The notes: a model not told the origin generated them from the letters alone. A DNA stretch of 64,000 nt from Nocardia jinanensis (GCF_014645735.1 NZ_BMMH01000010.1:62001-126000); one strand, 5' to 3'. Counted from the first letter of the stretch, positions 41,312 to 50,481 are shown. Made by a program: numbers and translations.

Positions 41312-42789
41312 TGTCCGCACCGGCACCACCGTCCGCCGGGGCTTTTCCGAGCCCCCCGGGCGGTTTCGCTCCGGCGCCGTCGCCGACGACCCGGCGCAAT
41401 ACCGAGCTCATGCTGCTCGGATTCGCGGCACTGATCACCACCGCCGCACTGGCATTGGTGGAAGCCAGCCAAGAAGAATCGCTGACCTGGGATATCGCGA
41501 AGCTCGGTCTGGCCTATCTCGGCCTTTTCGCCGTCGCGCACCTGGCGGTGCGCCGCTTCGCGCCCTATACCGATCCCCTGTTGCTGCCGATCGTGGCGCT
41601 GCTCAACGGAGTCGGCCTGGTGCTGATCCATCGGCTCGATCTGGCCGATCAGCAGACCGCCGCCTACAACTCGTGGGAAATACCTTCCCCGGACGCGAAC
41701 CAGCAGATCCTGTGGACCGCGTTCGGCATCGTGTTGTTCGTCGCGATCCTGATCGTGCTGAGCGATTACCGGACACTGGCCAAATACGCCTACACGCTCG
41801 GCCTGGCCGGGTTGGTGGCGCTCGCGATCCCGGCGATCCTCCCCAGTTCGCTGTCCGAGGTCAACGGTGCCAAGATCTGGATCCGGTTGCCCGGTCTCAG
41901 TCTGCAACCCGGTGAATTCGCGAAAATCCTGCTGATCATCTTCTTCGCCTCGGTACTCGTCTCGAAACGCGAACTGTTCACCGCGGCCGGGCGGCACTTC
42001 CTGGGCATGGAATTCCCGCGTGCCCGCGATATGGGCCCGATCCTGGCCGTGTGGATCGTATGCATCGGCGTCCTGGTTTTCGAGAAGGACCTCGGCACCT
42101 CCCTGCTGATCTTCAGCACGGTGCTGGTGATGCTCTACATCGCCACCGAACGGGTGGGCTGGCTACTGATCGGCGGCGGGCTGCTCGCCCTCGGTTTCGT
42201 TTTCGCCTACCAGATGTTCGGGCACGTCCGGGTGCGCGTGGAGACCTGGCTGAACCCGTTCGACGACTACAACAACACCGGCTACCAGATCGTGCAGTCG
42301 CTGTTCGGCCTGGCCACCGGCGGGCTGGCGGGTACCGGACTGGGCGCCGGGCGTCCGTCGCAGGTGCCGTTCGCCAAAACCGACTTCATCGTGACGACCA
42401 TCGGTGAGGAACTCGGTCTCATCGGTCTGACCGCGATCCTTATCCTGTTCCTGGTGCTCGTGCTGCGCGGTATGCGCACCGCACTGGCGATCCGGGACAG
42501 TTTCGGCAAACTGCTCGCCGCCGGACTGTCGTTCACCATCGCCATCCAGGTCTTCGTGGTCGTGGGCGGGGTGACCAAATTGATTCCGCTCACCGGTCTC
42601 ACCACGCCGTTCGTCTCCTACGGCGGTTCCTCGCTGCTGGCGAACTATGTCCTGATCGCCCTGCTCATCAAGATCTCCGACGCGGCGCGCGAACCCGCTC
42701 CGGCCCGCCGCCGGGAGCCGGCCCCCGCGCCGCTGGCCGAAGCCCAGACAGTGATGGTGTCGCGACGACAAGGAGGTCTCCCGCGTTGA
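41311..42789 (+). CDS. rodA: FtsW/RodA/SpoVE family peptidoglycan polymerase
   Basis: A 492-residue multi-spanning SEDS glycosyltransferase that polymerises lipid II for cell elongation, working with the class B PBP encoded next. About 12 membrane helices are visible. Family motifs include LQPGEFAKILLIIFFA, FEKDLGTSLLIFSTVLVMLYIA, NTGYQIVQSLFGLATGGLAGTGLGAGRPSQVPFAKTDFI and PLTGLTTPFVSYGGSSLLANY. A short Pro-rich cytoplasmic N-terminus and an Ala/Pro/Arg tail flank the core. Its ATG shares a base with the pstP stop. Confidence 0.96.
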   Translation: MSAPAPPSAGAFPSPPGGFAPAPSPTTRRNTELMLLGFAALITTAALALVEASQEESLTWDIAKLGLAYLGLFAVAHLAVRRFAPYTDPLLLPIVALLNGVGLVLIHRLDLADQQTAAYNSWEIPSPDANQQILWTAFGIVLFVAILIVLSDYRTLAKYAYTLGLAGLVALAIPAILPSSLSEVNGAKIWIRLPGLSLQPGEFAKILLIIFFASVLVSKRELFTAAGRHFLGMEFPRARDMGPILAVWIVCIGVLVFEKDLGTSLLIFSTVLVMLYIATERVGWLLIGGGLLALGFVFAYQMFGHVRVRVETWLNPFDDYNNTGYQIVQSLFGLATGGLAGTGLGAGRPSQVPFAKTDFIVTTIGEELGLIGLTAILILFLVLVLRGMRTALAIRDSFGKLLAAGLSFTIAIQVFVVVGGVTKLIPLTGLTTPFVSYGGSSLLANYVLIALLIKISDAAREPAPARRREPAPAPLAEAQTVMVSRRQGGLPR

Positions 42790-44252
42790 ACACACCATTG
42801 CGCCGGGTGGCCATGGCCGTCATGGCGATGATCGTCGCTCTGCTGCTCAACGCCACCTACGTGCAGGTCATCAAGGCCGACGACTACCGAGCCGATCCGC
42901 GCAACTCGCGGGTGCTGCTCGACGAGTACTCCCGCCAGCGCGGCCAGATCTCCGCCGGCGGCACTGTATTGGCCAGTTCGGTGGCCACCGACGACCGGTA
43001 CAAATACCTGCGCGTCTACCCCACCGATCCGCAGGCCTACGCCCCGGTGACCGGGTTCTACTCCATGCAATACGGCAGCACCGGACTGGAACGGGCCGAG
43101 GATCCGGTGCTCAACGGCTCGGACGGACAACTGTTCGGCAGCCGGCTGATCGACCTGATCTCCGGGCGCGACCCCCGCGGCGGCAATGTCGTCACCACGA
43201 TCGACCCGGCGATGCAGCAGGTCGCCTACAACGAACTCACCAGCAAGGGATACACCGGCTCGGTGGTGGCGATCGAACCGAGCACCGGCAAGATCCTGAC
43301 CATGGTGTCCACCCCCAGCTACGACCCGAATCTGCTGTCCGGACACGACGGCGCCCAGGGCACTCGGGCCTGGGAGGATCTGAGCGCCGACGAGAACCAG
43401 CCGATGATCAACCGGGCGATCTCGCAGACCTACCCGCCGGGGTCCACCTTCAAAGTGGTCGTCACGGCGGCCGCGCTGTCGAACGGGAAGGCGAATCCGC
43501 AGTCCCAGTTCACCGCGGCCCCCAACATCACCCTGCCCGGCACCAGCACGACTCTGGAGAACTACAACGGTTCCACCTGCGGCTCCGGCGCCACCGCCAG
43601 CCTCTACGAGGCGTTCCGGCGTTCGTGCAACACCGCGTTCGTGGAACTCGGGGTCGATGTCGGAGCGGCGGCGCTGGAAGACGAGGCCGCGGCGTTCGGG
43701 ATCGGACCGCACCGCGGTATCCCGATGCCGGTCGCCGAGAGCACCGTGGGCAATATCCCGGACAACGCCGCGCTCGCGCAGAGCAGCATCGGTCAGCGTG
43801 ATGTCGCGCTCACCCCGCTCGACAACGCCGTGATCGCCGCTACCGTGGCCAACGGCGGTGTCCGGATGGAGCCCTACCTGGTCGACCAGTTGCAGAACCC
43901 GGACCTGAGCGAACTGTCCACCACCGAACCGGTCTCGGTCGGCCAGGCCGTGAGCGCCGATGTAGCGTCTACGCTGACCGACCTGATGGTCGCCTCGGAG
44001 GAGAACACCGCGGGCAGCGGCGGAACGTCCTATCGGATCGCATCGAAGACCGGTACGGCCGAGCACGGCGCCGATCCGCGGAACACACCACCACATGCCT
44101 GGTACATAGCCTTCGCCCCGGCCGAGAACCCGAAGATCGCCATCGCGGTCATCGTGGAGAACGGCGGTGACCGGGCGCTGGCGGCAACAGGTGGGTCGGT
44201 CGCCGCGCCGGTCGCCCGGGCGGTCCTGGACGCAGGTCTGCGAGGTCGCTGA
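42786..44252 (+). CDS. pbpA: Penicillin-binding protein A (class B transpeptidase)
   Basis: A 488-residue membrane-anchored DD-transpeptidase that cross-links peptidoglycan. An N-terminal membrane helix (VAMAVMAMIVALLLNATYVQV) is followed by the NPRNSRVLLDEYSRQRGQI motif and the PBP dimer-like domain. The active-site motifs are complete: SxxK in PPGSTFKVVV, SxN in RRSCNTAFVELG and KTG in IASKTGTAEHG. It starts at TTG 42786 with AAGGAGG upstream, overlapping the rodA stop. In mycobacteria the homologue is regulated by PknB phosphorylation. Confidence 0.96.
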   Translation: MNTPLRRVAMAVMAMIVALLLNATYVQVIKADDYRADPRNSRVLLDEYSRQRGQISAGGTVLASSVATDDRYKYLRVYPTDPQAYAPVTGFYSMQYGSTGLERAEDPVLNGSDGQLFGSRLIDLISGRDPRGGNVVTTIDPAMQQVAYNELTSKGYTGSVVAIEPSTGKILTMVSTPSYDPNLLSGHDGAQGTRAWEDLSADENQPMINRAISQTYPPGSTFKVVVTAAALSNGKANPQSQFTAAPNITLPGTSTTLENYNGSTCGSGATASLYEAFRRSCNTAFVELGVDVGAAALEDEAAAFGIGPHRGIPMPVAESTVGNIPDNAALAQSSIGQRDVALTPLDNAVIAATVANGGVRMEPYLVDQLQNPDLSELSTTEPVSVGQAVSADVASTLTDLMVASEENTAGSGGTSYRIASKTGTAEHGADPRNTPPHAWYIAFAPAENPKIAIAVIVENGGDRALAATGGSVAAPVARAVLDAGLRGR

Positions 44253-44289
44253 ACGAGATGGATGTGCGAGTGAATCTGCGGGGAACCCG

Positions 44290-45783
44290 ATGCTGACAAA
44301 CGGCGCGTTGATCGCGGACCGCTACCGGCTGCACCGGCTCATCGCCACCGGTGGGATGGGCCAGGTCTGGGAAGCCCTGGACACCCGGCTGGATCGACGG
44401 GTCGCGGTCAAGGTCCTCAAATCCGAGTTCTCGGCGGACCCGACCTTCCGGCACCGGTTCCGCACCGAGGCCAAGACCACCGCGCAACTGAACCATTCCG
44501 GTATCGCGGGAATCTACGACTACGGCGAAACCTATGACCCGCAGGGCGGCGAGACGGCCTACCTGGTGATGGAGCTGGTTCAGGGTGAACCGCTCAACAC
44601 CGTGCTGAACCGGCTGGGCCGGTTGTCGGTGGCCCAGGGGCTGGACCTGCTGGAACAGACCGGTCGCGCGCTACAGGTGGCGCATCTGGCCGGTGTCGTG
44701 CACCGCGATGTGAAACCGGGGAATATCCTGGTCACCCCTACCGGACAGGTGAAGATCACCGATTTCGGTATCGCCAAGGCGGTGGACGCCTCACCGGTCA
44801 CCAAGACCGGCATGGTGATGGGTACGGCGCAGTACATCGCGCCCGAACAAGCAGTCGGTGAAGACGCCACCGCGGCCAGTGATGTGTATTCGCTCGGTGT
44901 CGTCGGATACGAGGCCCTCGCGGGTCAGCGGCCGTTCACCGGCGACGGGGCGCTCACCGTCGCGATGAAACATGTCCGCGATCTGCCGCCGCCGATGCCC
45001 GCGGACCTGCCGCCGAATGTGCGGGAACTGGTCGAGATCACCCTGGCCAAGGACCCCTCCCAGCGGTATACCGACGGCGGCGAATTCGCCGAGGCGGTCG
45101 CCGCGGTACGCTCCGGCCGCCGGCCACCCCCGCCGCGCAATCTCCCCGCGGCCGGGCCCACCAGCGTGATCGCCGCGCCGCAACCGGGTTTCGACGAGGG
45201 CGCGACCGTGCGCTACAACACGCCGCCCGCCGCGATGGCCGGGCCGACCACCGCGATCGACCGCGGGATGAACGCCCCCGGGGACAACGACTATCGAGAC
45301 GATCCGGGCGGCGGCCTCAACAAGAACCAGAAGTGGATGATCGCGCTGGGTATCGGCGCGCTGCTGCTCGGCGGTGTTGTGCTGTGGCTGCTGTTCGGCG
45401 GTGACACGAACCCGGACGGAACCCCGCCGGGCACCTCGTCCACGGCACCCACCACCCGCCAGCTCCCGCCACCGGTCACCACCACCTATGAGGTGACCGA
45501 ACCCCCGGTCTGGACGCCGACACCGGAGTACACGATCACCCAGCCGCCGGTCACCACGACCACGCCGCCCCCGCCGTCCACTACCACCACCCAGCCGCCG
45601 ACCACCACGTCGGCCACGCCGAGCACCACCGAGACGACGGCCAGCGAAGAGACCACCGACGAGGAAGAGGAGACGACCACGCGTCGCCGCCCGCCGGTTC
45701 CCGATATCGATATCCCCTTCCCGACGGTCGGGAACCACACCCACATCATCGAGCCGGCCGATAAGCCGCAAGGACAGCCATGA
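44290..45783 (+). CDS. pknA: Serine/threonine protein kinase PknA
   Basis: A 497-residue transmembrane Hanks-type kinase controlling cell shape and division. The kinase domain (residues 9-270) has the Gly loop ATGGMGQVW, the ATP-binding Lys in RVAVKVLK, catalytic HRDVKPGNILV, DFGIAKA and APEQA. A membrane helix near 348-368 (WMIALGIGALLLGGVVLWLLFGG) is followed by a Pro/Thr-rich extracytoplasmic tail without PASTA domains, ending in an acidic/Arg stretch. ATG 44290 (MLTNGALIADRYRL) has GGGGA upstream. It overlaps pknB by four bases. Confidence 0.96.
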   Translation: MLTNGALIADRYRLHRLIATGGMGQVWEALDTRLDRRVAVKVLKSEFSADPTFRHRFRTEAKTTAQLNHSGIAGIYDYGETYDPQGGETAYLVMELVQGEPLNTVLNRLGRLSVAQGLDLLEQTGRALQVAHLAGVVHRDVKPGNILVTPTGQVKITDFGIAKAVDASPVTKTGMVMGTAQYIAPEQAVGEDATAASDVYSLGVVGYEALAGQRPFTGDGALTVAMKHVRDLPPPMPADLPPNVRELVEITLAKDPSQRYTDGGEFAEAVAAVRSGRRPPPPRNLPAAGPTSVIAAPQPGFDEGATVRYNTPPAAMAGPTTAIDRGMNAPGDNDYRDDPGGGLNKNQKWMIALGIGALLLGGVVLWLLFGGDTNPDGTPPGTSSTAPTTRQLPPPVTTTYEVTEPPVWTPTPEYTITQPPVTTTTPPPPSTTTTQPPTTTSATPSTTETTASEETTDEEEETTTRRRPPVPDIDIPFPTVGNHTHIIEPADKPQGQP

Positions 45784-47684
45784 CGACCCCGAAGAATCTC
45801 TCCTCTCGCTACGAGCTGGGCGAGATCATCGGGTTCGGCGGTATGTCCGAAGTCCACAAGGCCCGCGATCTGCGGCTCAACCGCGATGTCGCGATCAAGG
45901 TGCTGCGCGCCGACCTGGCCCGCGACCCCACGTTCTATCTGCGTTTCAAACGTGAGGCGCAGAACGCGGCGGCGCTGAACCATCCGGCGATCGTCGCGGT
46001 ATACGACACCGGCGAGGCCGAGATCGACGGCGGTCCACTGCCTTTCATCGTGATGGAGTACGTGGACGGCGATACGCTGCGCGATATCGTCCGTAACGAG
46101 GGCCCGATCGCGCCGCGGCGTGCGATGGAAGTCGTCGCCGATGTGTGCGCGGCGCTCGATTTCAGCCATAAGGCCGGGATCGTGCACCGCGATATGAAAC
46201 CGGCCAACATCATGATCAACCGCGCCGGTGCGGTGAAAGTGATGGATTTCGGTATCGCACGCGCCATCGCCGATGCCGCCAATCCGATGACCGCCACCGC
46301 GGCCGTGATCGGCACTGCCCAGTATCTGTCACCGGAGCAGGCGCGCGGCGAGACGGTGGACGCCCGCTCGGATGTCTACTCCGTGGGCTGTGTGCTGTTC
46401 GAGATCCTCACGGGGCAGCCCCCTTTCACCGGTGATTCACCGGTCGCGGTCGCCTATCAGCACGTCCGGGAGGATCCCCGGTTGCCCTCGCTCGTGTACG
46501 AGGGGGTTCCGCGGGAACTGGATTCGGTCGTACTCGAGGCCATGGCCAAGAATCCCGCGAACCGCTACCAGAGTGCCGCGGAGATGCGTGCGGATCTGAT
46601 CCGGGTGCTGGGCGGCCAGAAACCCGGTGCGCCCATGGTGATGACCGACGAGGACCGCACCACCATGCTCGGCCCCGCGGACGGCTCCGGCCGCGGCTAT
46701 CGCCGGGGCGAAGACGACGACTACGACGACTACGACGACGACGATTCCGGAGGCCGTTCGCGGCGGACGGCCTATATCGCAGCCGGTGTGGTCGCCGCGC
46801 TGGTGGCGGCCTTCGGGATCTACTGGATGCTGATCGGCCCGGGTAGCCGGCCCGATCAGGTGGCCGTCCCGGACCTGTCGAACACCACCGCCAGCGAGGC
46901 TCAGCAGAAGCTCGATTCGCTCGGGTTCGATGTCGCGGTCCAGGAGAAACCCGACGGCAAGATCAGTGCCGGCAAGGTGATCGCGACCCAGCCGCTGGGC
47001 GGCTCTCGTGCCGATGAGGGCAGCACCATCACCGTGCAGGTGTCCACCGGACCGCAGCAGGTGCCGGTACCCCGGCTGACCGGCCTTTCCCAGCAGGACG
47101 CCGAACAGGAACTCAACAACGCCGGTCTGCAGGTGAGCCCGGAGGTCAAGCGGGAACCGTCCAGCACACAGGACAAGGACAAGGTGATCGGCCAGGATCC
47201 CTCGCCCGGTATCGAGATGGACGCGGGCAGCCAGGTCACGCTGACCGTCGGCACCGGGCCCAAGCAGATCCGGGTCTCGGATGTGGTCGGTCAGCTGATC
47301 GACGTGGCGCAGCCGAATCTGGAAGGTGCCGGGTTCAAGATCGTGATCGAGCAGGTCCAGTCCGCACGGCCGCGCGGCGAGGTCCTGTCCACCAGCCCGG
47401 CGGGCGGTTCGACCGCCGACGAGGGTTCCACCGTGACGGTCCAGGTGGCACAGAGCGATCGGATCTCGATGCCGAGCCTGGTCGGCCTCACCGCTGCCGA
47501 AGTCGTGGACAAGCTGCGCGAGAGCGGCTGGCAGGGCAGTGTGAACCAGGTCCGGCAGATCACGCAGATCACGCTGAACTCCGATCAGGCAGGTAAGGTG
47601 CTCAGCCAGCAGCCCTCCGCCGGAACCACGGTCCCGTCCTCGACGACGGTGACGGTCAATACCGGCGTACTGCCGCTGGGATAA
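45780..47684 (+). CDS. pknB: Serine/threonine protein kinase PknB with PASTA repeats
   Basis: A 634-residue receptor kinase that senses muropeptides or lipid II and sets peptidoglycan synthesis and division. The kinase domain (10-275) has GFGGMSEVHKA, DVAIKVLR, HRDMKPANIMI, DFGIARA and SPEQA. An Asp-rich juxtamembrane segment (residues 310-323) and a membrane helix near 330-352 follow. Four extracellular PASTA domains fill residues 355-634, each opening with a V/P-x-L-x-G/N pattern (VAVPDLSN, VPVPRLTG, IRVSDVVG, ISMPSLVG). It is the last gene of the block and is closed by a 20-bp hairpin. Confidence 0.97.
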   Translation: MTTPKNLSSRYELGEIIGFGGMSEVHKARDLRLNRDVAIKVLRADLARDPTFYLRFKREAQNAAALNHPAIVAVYDTGEAEIDGGPLPFIVMEYVDGDTLRDIVRNEGPIAPRRAMEVVADVCAALDFSHKAGIVHRDMKPANIMINRAGAVKVMDFGIARAIADAANPMTATAAVIGTAQYLSPEQARGETVDARSDVYSVGCVLFEILTGQPPFTGDSPVAVAYQHVREDPRLPSLVYEGVPRELDSVVLEAMAKNPANRYQSAAEMRADLIRVLGGQKPGAPMVMTDEDRTTMLGPADGSGRGYRRGEDDDYDDYDDDDSGGRSRRTAYIAAGVVAALVAAFGIYWMLIGPGSRPDQVAVPDLSNTTASEAQQKLDSLGFDVAVQEKPDGKISAGKVIATQPLGGSRADEGSTITVQVSTGPQQVPVPRLTGLSQQDAEQELNNAGLQVSPEVKREPSSTQDKDKVIGQDPSPGIEMDAGSQVTLTVGTGPKQIRVSDVVGQLIDVAQPNLEGAGFKIVIEQVQSARPRGEVLSTSPAGGSTADEGSTVTVQVAQSDRISMPSLVGLTAAEVVDKLRESGWQGSVNQVRQITQITLNSDQAGKVLSQQPSAGTTVPSSTTVTVNTGVLPLG

Positions 47685-47725
47685 CCCTGACCCACTCCCG
47701 GGGCCTACCTCGAGTGAGCTACCGA

Positions 47726-47770
47726 ACGCAGAAACCGGGCGGCCGTGAATCGGCCGCCCGGTTTCTGCGT
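47726..47770. terminator. Bidirectional terminator between pknB and trpG/pabA
   Basis: A perfect 20-bp stem (47726-47745 with 47751-47770) with a TGAAT loop between two convergent genes. It begins 42 bases after pknB, and its right edge touches the stop codon of the amidotransferase gene. Confidence 0.9.
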
Positions 47771-48411
47771 CAGACGGCCAGGGAGGCGACTTCCGCTTCC
47801 AGCATCTGCACCAGCCCCTCCTCGGGGCGGTCGCCGCAGACCTCCAGCCAGTTGGCCAGCATCCGGTGACCACCCTGGGTGAGCACCGACTCCGGATGGA
47901 ACTGGACACCGTGGATCGGCAGATCGCGATGGCGCAGAGCCATCACGATCCCGCTCTCCGTGCGGCCGATGACATCGAACTCGGGTGGCAGCGTCTTCTC
48001 CACCACGGTCAGCGAGTGATAGCGGGTCGCGGTGAACGGATCGGGCAGTCCGGCCAGGACCCCGGTGCCGACATGGAATACGGAGCTGGTCTTACCGTGC
48101 AGGAGTTCCGGAGCCCGGGTCACCGTGGCGCCGAAGGCCGCGCCGATGGCCTGGTGCCCGAGGCATACACCCAGCAGCGGGGTACCGCGGTCGGCGCAGG
48201 CACGTACCAGGTCGATACTGACACCGGCGCGTTCCGGGGTGCCGGGGCCGGGGCTGATCAGGATTCCGTCGAAATCGCCGGCCACCGCTGCGAGGTCCGT
48301 CAGTTCCGGGTCGTCGTTGCGCCAGACCACTGCCTCGACACCCAGCTGGCCCAGGTACTGCACCAGGTTGAACACGAAGCTGTCGTAGTTGTCGACGACC
48401 AGTACACGCAT
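47770..48411 (-). CDS. trpG: Aminodeoxychorismate/anthranilate synthase glutaminase subunit
   Basis: A 213-residue class I glutamine amidotransferase that supplies ammonia to the chorismate-using subunit for p-aminobenzoate (folate) or anthranilate (tryptophan) synthesis. The oxyanion region is GILISPGPGTPERAG, the nucleophile Cys is in GVCLGHQAIGAAFG, and the His-Glu pair is in VQFHPESVLTQGG. ATG 48411 (MRVLVVDNYDSF) is preferred over a TTG two codons upstream. Its position beside pknB is the same as in mycobacteria, where it is called trpG; pabA would be an equally valid name. Confidence 0.94.
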   Translation of the reverse strand: MRVLVVDNYDSFVFNLVQYLGQLGVEAVVWRNDDPELTDLAAVAGDFDGILISPGPGTPERAGVSIDLVRACADRGTPLLGVCLGHQAIGAAFGATVTRAPELLHGKTSSVFHVGTGVLAGLPDPFTATRYHSLTVVEKTLPPEFDVIGRTESGIVMALRHRDLPIHGVQFHPESVLTQGGHRMLANWLEVCGDRPEEGLVQMLEAEVASLAV

Positions 48412-48663
48412 GCCCAAAGATTACGTGTTCGCCGACCGGAACACCCTGCCCGGCCTGCGGTCACCCTCGTTCGGGGTGCCGGAACTCCGCTCGGCCGCCC
48501 GCACCGTGCCACTGCCGCGCACGAGTGCGCCGCACCGGCTGGCGAGCCACGCGGTGCGGATCCCCCACCTGCCCGGTACGCGCGGTTCGGCCGCTGGGCA
48601 TCACACCGATTACCTGGTGGGATAGCCTTGGAATACGACCTGCACGCTGAACACGAGGACATC

Positions 48664-48930
48664 ATGCCCAAGTCGAAGGTCCGGAAGAAGACCGACTACA
48701 CGATCAACCCCGCCAGCCGCACGCCGGTGAAGGTGAAGGCAGTTGGCCCATCGCCCGTCTGGTACGTCGCCATCATGCTCGGCTTCATGCTGGCGGGCCT
48801 GGTATGGCTGCTTGTCTATTACCTCGCGGCCGACCAGATCAGCTGGATGAGCAGCCTCAACGCCTGGAACTTCTTGATCGGATTCGGCCTGATGGTGGTC
48901 GGTTTGATCATGACGATGCGGTGGCGCTAG
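48664..48930 (+). CDS. crgA: Cell division protein CrgA
   Basis: An 88-residue membrane protein that helps assemble the divisome by contacting FtsZ, FtsQ, FtsI and CwsA in mycobacteria. It begins with the conserved basic MPKSKVRKKTDYTINP, has two membrane helices (residues 34-55 and 65-84) and ends in a short basic tail. GAGGA precedes the ATG, and TAGCCT near 48624 is a likely -10. It is divergent from trpG. The DUF881 gene that sits between crgA and trpG in mycobacteria is absent here. Confidence 0.96.
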   Translation: MPKSKVRKKTDYTINPASRTPVKVKAVGPSPVWYVAIMLGFMLAGLVWLLVYYLAADQISWMSSLNAWNFLIGFGLMVVGLIMTMRWR

Positions 48931-48946
48931 CGGCACCGCGTCCGGG

Positions 48947-48962
48947 ATTACACCGGTGTAAT
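48947..48962. promoter_or_regulatory. Perfect 16-bp palindrome upstream of the PH-domain gene
   Basis: ATTACACCGGTGTAAT is a perfect 16-bp palindrome, 17 bases after the crgA stop and 12 bases before the first DnaA box. It looks like a homodimer binding site. I cannot assign the regulator. Confidence 0.6.
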
Positions 48963-48973
48963 TAATACACACC

Positions 48974-48994
48974 TGTGGATAAGCCTGTGGATAA
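48974..48994 (-). promoter_or_regulatory. Two tandem perfect DnaA boxes
   Basis: TGTGGATAA occurs at 48974-48982 and again at 48986-48994; on the minus strand each is the strict DnaA box TTATCCACA. They share orientation and are spaced 12 bp apart, in the intergenic region just before the GTG of the PH-domain gene. They lie about 14.7 kb from gyrA, thus outside the expected dnaA-dnaN origin. Confidence 0.75.
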
Positions 48995-49023
48995 CTCTCG
49001 ACCCGGAATGGGGAGGACACCGC

Positions 49024-49485
49024 GTGCAGTCCGAGAGCGCTGAACCGCGTCTTGCCTGGACAACCCCCTTGCCCGCGCTGATCGCCGCGGCCGGAGGCGG
49101 AGTGGTTCTCGCGATCGCGGCGGTACTGACGACCGAGGTGCCGGGCAAATTCCTGCTCGGTCTCGCCGCACTGGCACTCGTCGGACTCGCCGCGCTCGGA
49201 CTGCGGCAGCGGCCGCGGCTGTCGGTGGTGCCCGGCGAGAACCCGCGGCTGGTGCTCCGCACGCTCACCGGGGTCACCGAGTACACCCGTGATCAGATCC
49301 TGCGGGCGCGGGTGGTGGGCTATCGCCGGCTCGGCCGCAAATCGCCGATGCTGGAGATCGACGTGGATCATCTGGGCTACGAACGACTGCTGATCTTCGG
49401 ACGCTGGGATCTGGGTACGAACCCCGAGGACGTCTACGACACCCTGCGCACGCAACTGCGGCTGCACGGAAGCTCCGCGCACTGA
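49024..49485 (+). CDS. PH domain-containing membrane protein (Rv0010c-like)
   Basis: A 153-residue protein with two membrane helices (residues 15-37 and 40-58) and a C-terminal bacterial PH-like domain (PRLSVVPGENPRLVLRTLTGVTEYTRDQILRARVVGYRRLGRK, WDLGTNPEDVYDTLRTQL). It corresponds to the small membrane protein next to crgA in mycobacteria. Function unknown. GTG 49024 has GGGAGG eight bases upstream. The unusual feature is its setting: DnaA boxes on one side and a parS-like site on the other. Confidence 0.9.
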   Translation: MQSESAEPRLAWTTPLPALIAAAGGGVVLAIAAVLTTEVPGKFLLGLAALALVGLAALGLRQRPRLSVVPGENPRLVLRTLTGVTEYTRDQILRARVVGYRRLGRKSPMLEIDVDHLGYERLLIFGRWDLGTNPEDVYDTLRTQLRLHGSSAH

Positions 49486-49536
49486 GCGATCCGGCGACCG
49501 ATGGTCCCGCCGACCCGGCATCCGAGTGCAGAAGCA

Positions 49537-49552
49537 TGTTTCACGTAAAACA
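49537..49552. promoter_or_regulatory. parS: parS-like ParB binding site
   Basis: TGTTTCACGTAAAACA matches the parS consensus TGTTTCACGTGAAACA at 15 of 16 positions. It lies in the short gap between the convergent PH-domain and rhomboid genes. The dyad extends outward (GAAG at 49531 with CTTC at 49554), so it might also act as a weak terminator. parS sites cluster near the origin in actinobacteria, which agrees with its distance of about 14 kb from gyrA. Confidence 0.72.
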
Positions 49553-49602
49553 TACTTCCGGCCCAGCGGGATACCGTGCGAAAAGACTTCGCGTGCCGGG
49601 AG

Positions 49603-50481
49603 TCAGCGCAACGACGAAGACGCCAGCACTATCACCGCCGCGGCCACGACCGTCAGTGCCACGAGCGCGACCACGCCGACCAGCCGGGCCCGCTCCGGTG
49701 TCCGAGCCCGCACCCAGCCGGGCAGGAACATGATCCCGAGCGTGGCCAGTGTGCCCGCGGCCAGCCCGCCGAGATGACCCCACAGCGAAATTCCGGGCAG
49801 CGAGAAGCTGATGAACACATTGATCGCGATCAGGATCAGCATATTGTTCGGGCTCTGCCGCAGCCGGATCAGGATGACCGTGATCGCGCCGAACAACCCG
49901 TACACCGCACCGGAGGCTCCCGCGGTGAGACTGTTCTGGGCCAGCAGCATCACCGCGGCAGATCCGCCGAGCAGCGAGATGAGATACACGGCCAGGTAGC
50001 GGGCGCGGCCCAGCACCAGTTCGATATCGCGACCGACGATATAGAGCGCGAACATGTTCAGCAGCAGATGAATCAGCCCGTAGTGCAGGAATCCCGAGCC
50101 GACCACCCGGAACAGTTCACCCCCGGCTACCGCCGGTGGGTACATGACCCAGTCCACGAACAGCGCCGACCCGCGCTGGTTGTCCATCAGGCTGCGCGAC
50201 TGCGCCGCGGTGACGGCGTAGACGATGATATTGAGCGCGATCAGGGTGTAGGTGACGAACGGGACCGAACTGCGTGCCGCGACCGATCCCGATACGGTCC
50301 GCACCTGCGGGGTACTGCGCTGATCGGTACGCAGGCAATCCACACAGTGTTGTCCGACCGAGGCCGGACGCAGGCATTCCGGGCAGGCCGGACGACCGCA
50401 CCGGGTGCAGGACAGGCCGGTCGGGCGGTCGGCGTGCCGGGCGCAGACCTGGGCCGGGGGCGACGGCTCCTGAGGGTTCAC
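49603..50481 (-). CDS. Rhomboid family intramembrane serine protease with zinc-ribbon N-terminus
   Basis: A membrane protease of about 292 residues that cuts substrates within the bilayer. The N-terminus has a B-box/zinc-ribbon-like Cys-His cluster (CARHADRPTGLSCTRCGRPACPECLRPASVGQHCVDC). Six membrane helices follow. The catalytic Ser is in TAGASGAVYGLFGA and the catalytic His in SLWGHLGGLAAG; the His-containing HYGLIHLLLNMFALY motif is also present. I choose GTG 50481, preceded by CGGAG at six bases; the open frame continues upstream to 50673 without a ribosome site. Substrates are unknown. Confidence 0.9.
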   Translation of the reverse strand: MNPQEPSPPAQVCARHADRPTGLSCTRCGRPACPECLRPASVGQHCVDCLRTDQRSTPQVRTVSGSVAARSSVPFVTYTLIALNIIVYAVTAAQSRSLMDNQRGSALFVDWVMYPPAVAGGELFRVVGSGFLHYGLIHLLLNMFALYIVGRDIELVLGRARYLAVYLISLLGGSAAVMLLAQNSLTAGASGAVYGLFGAITVILIRLRQSPNNMLILIAINVFISFSLPGISLWGHLGGLAAGTLATLGIMFLPGWVRARTPERARLVGVVALVALTVVAAAVIVLASSSLR

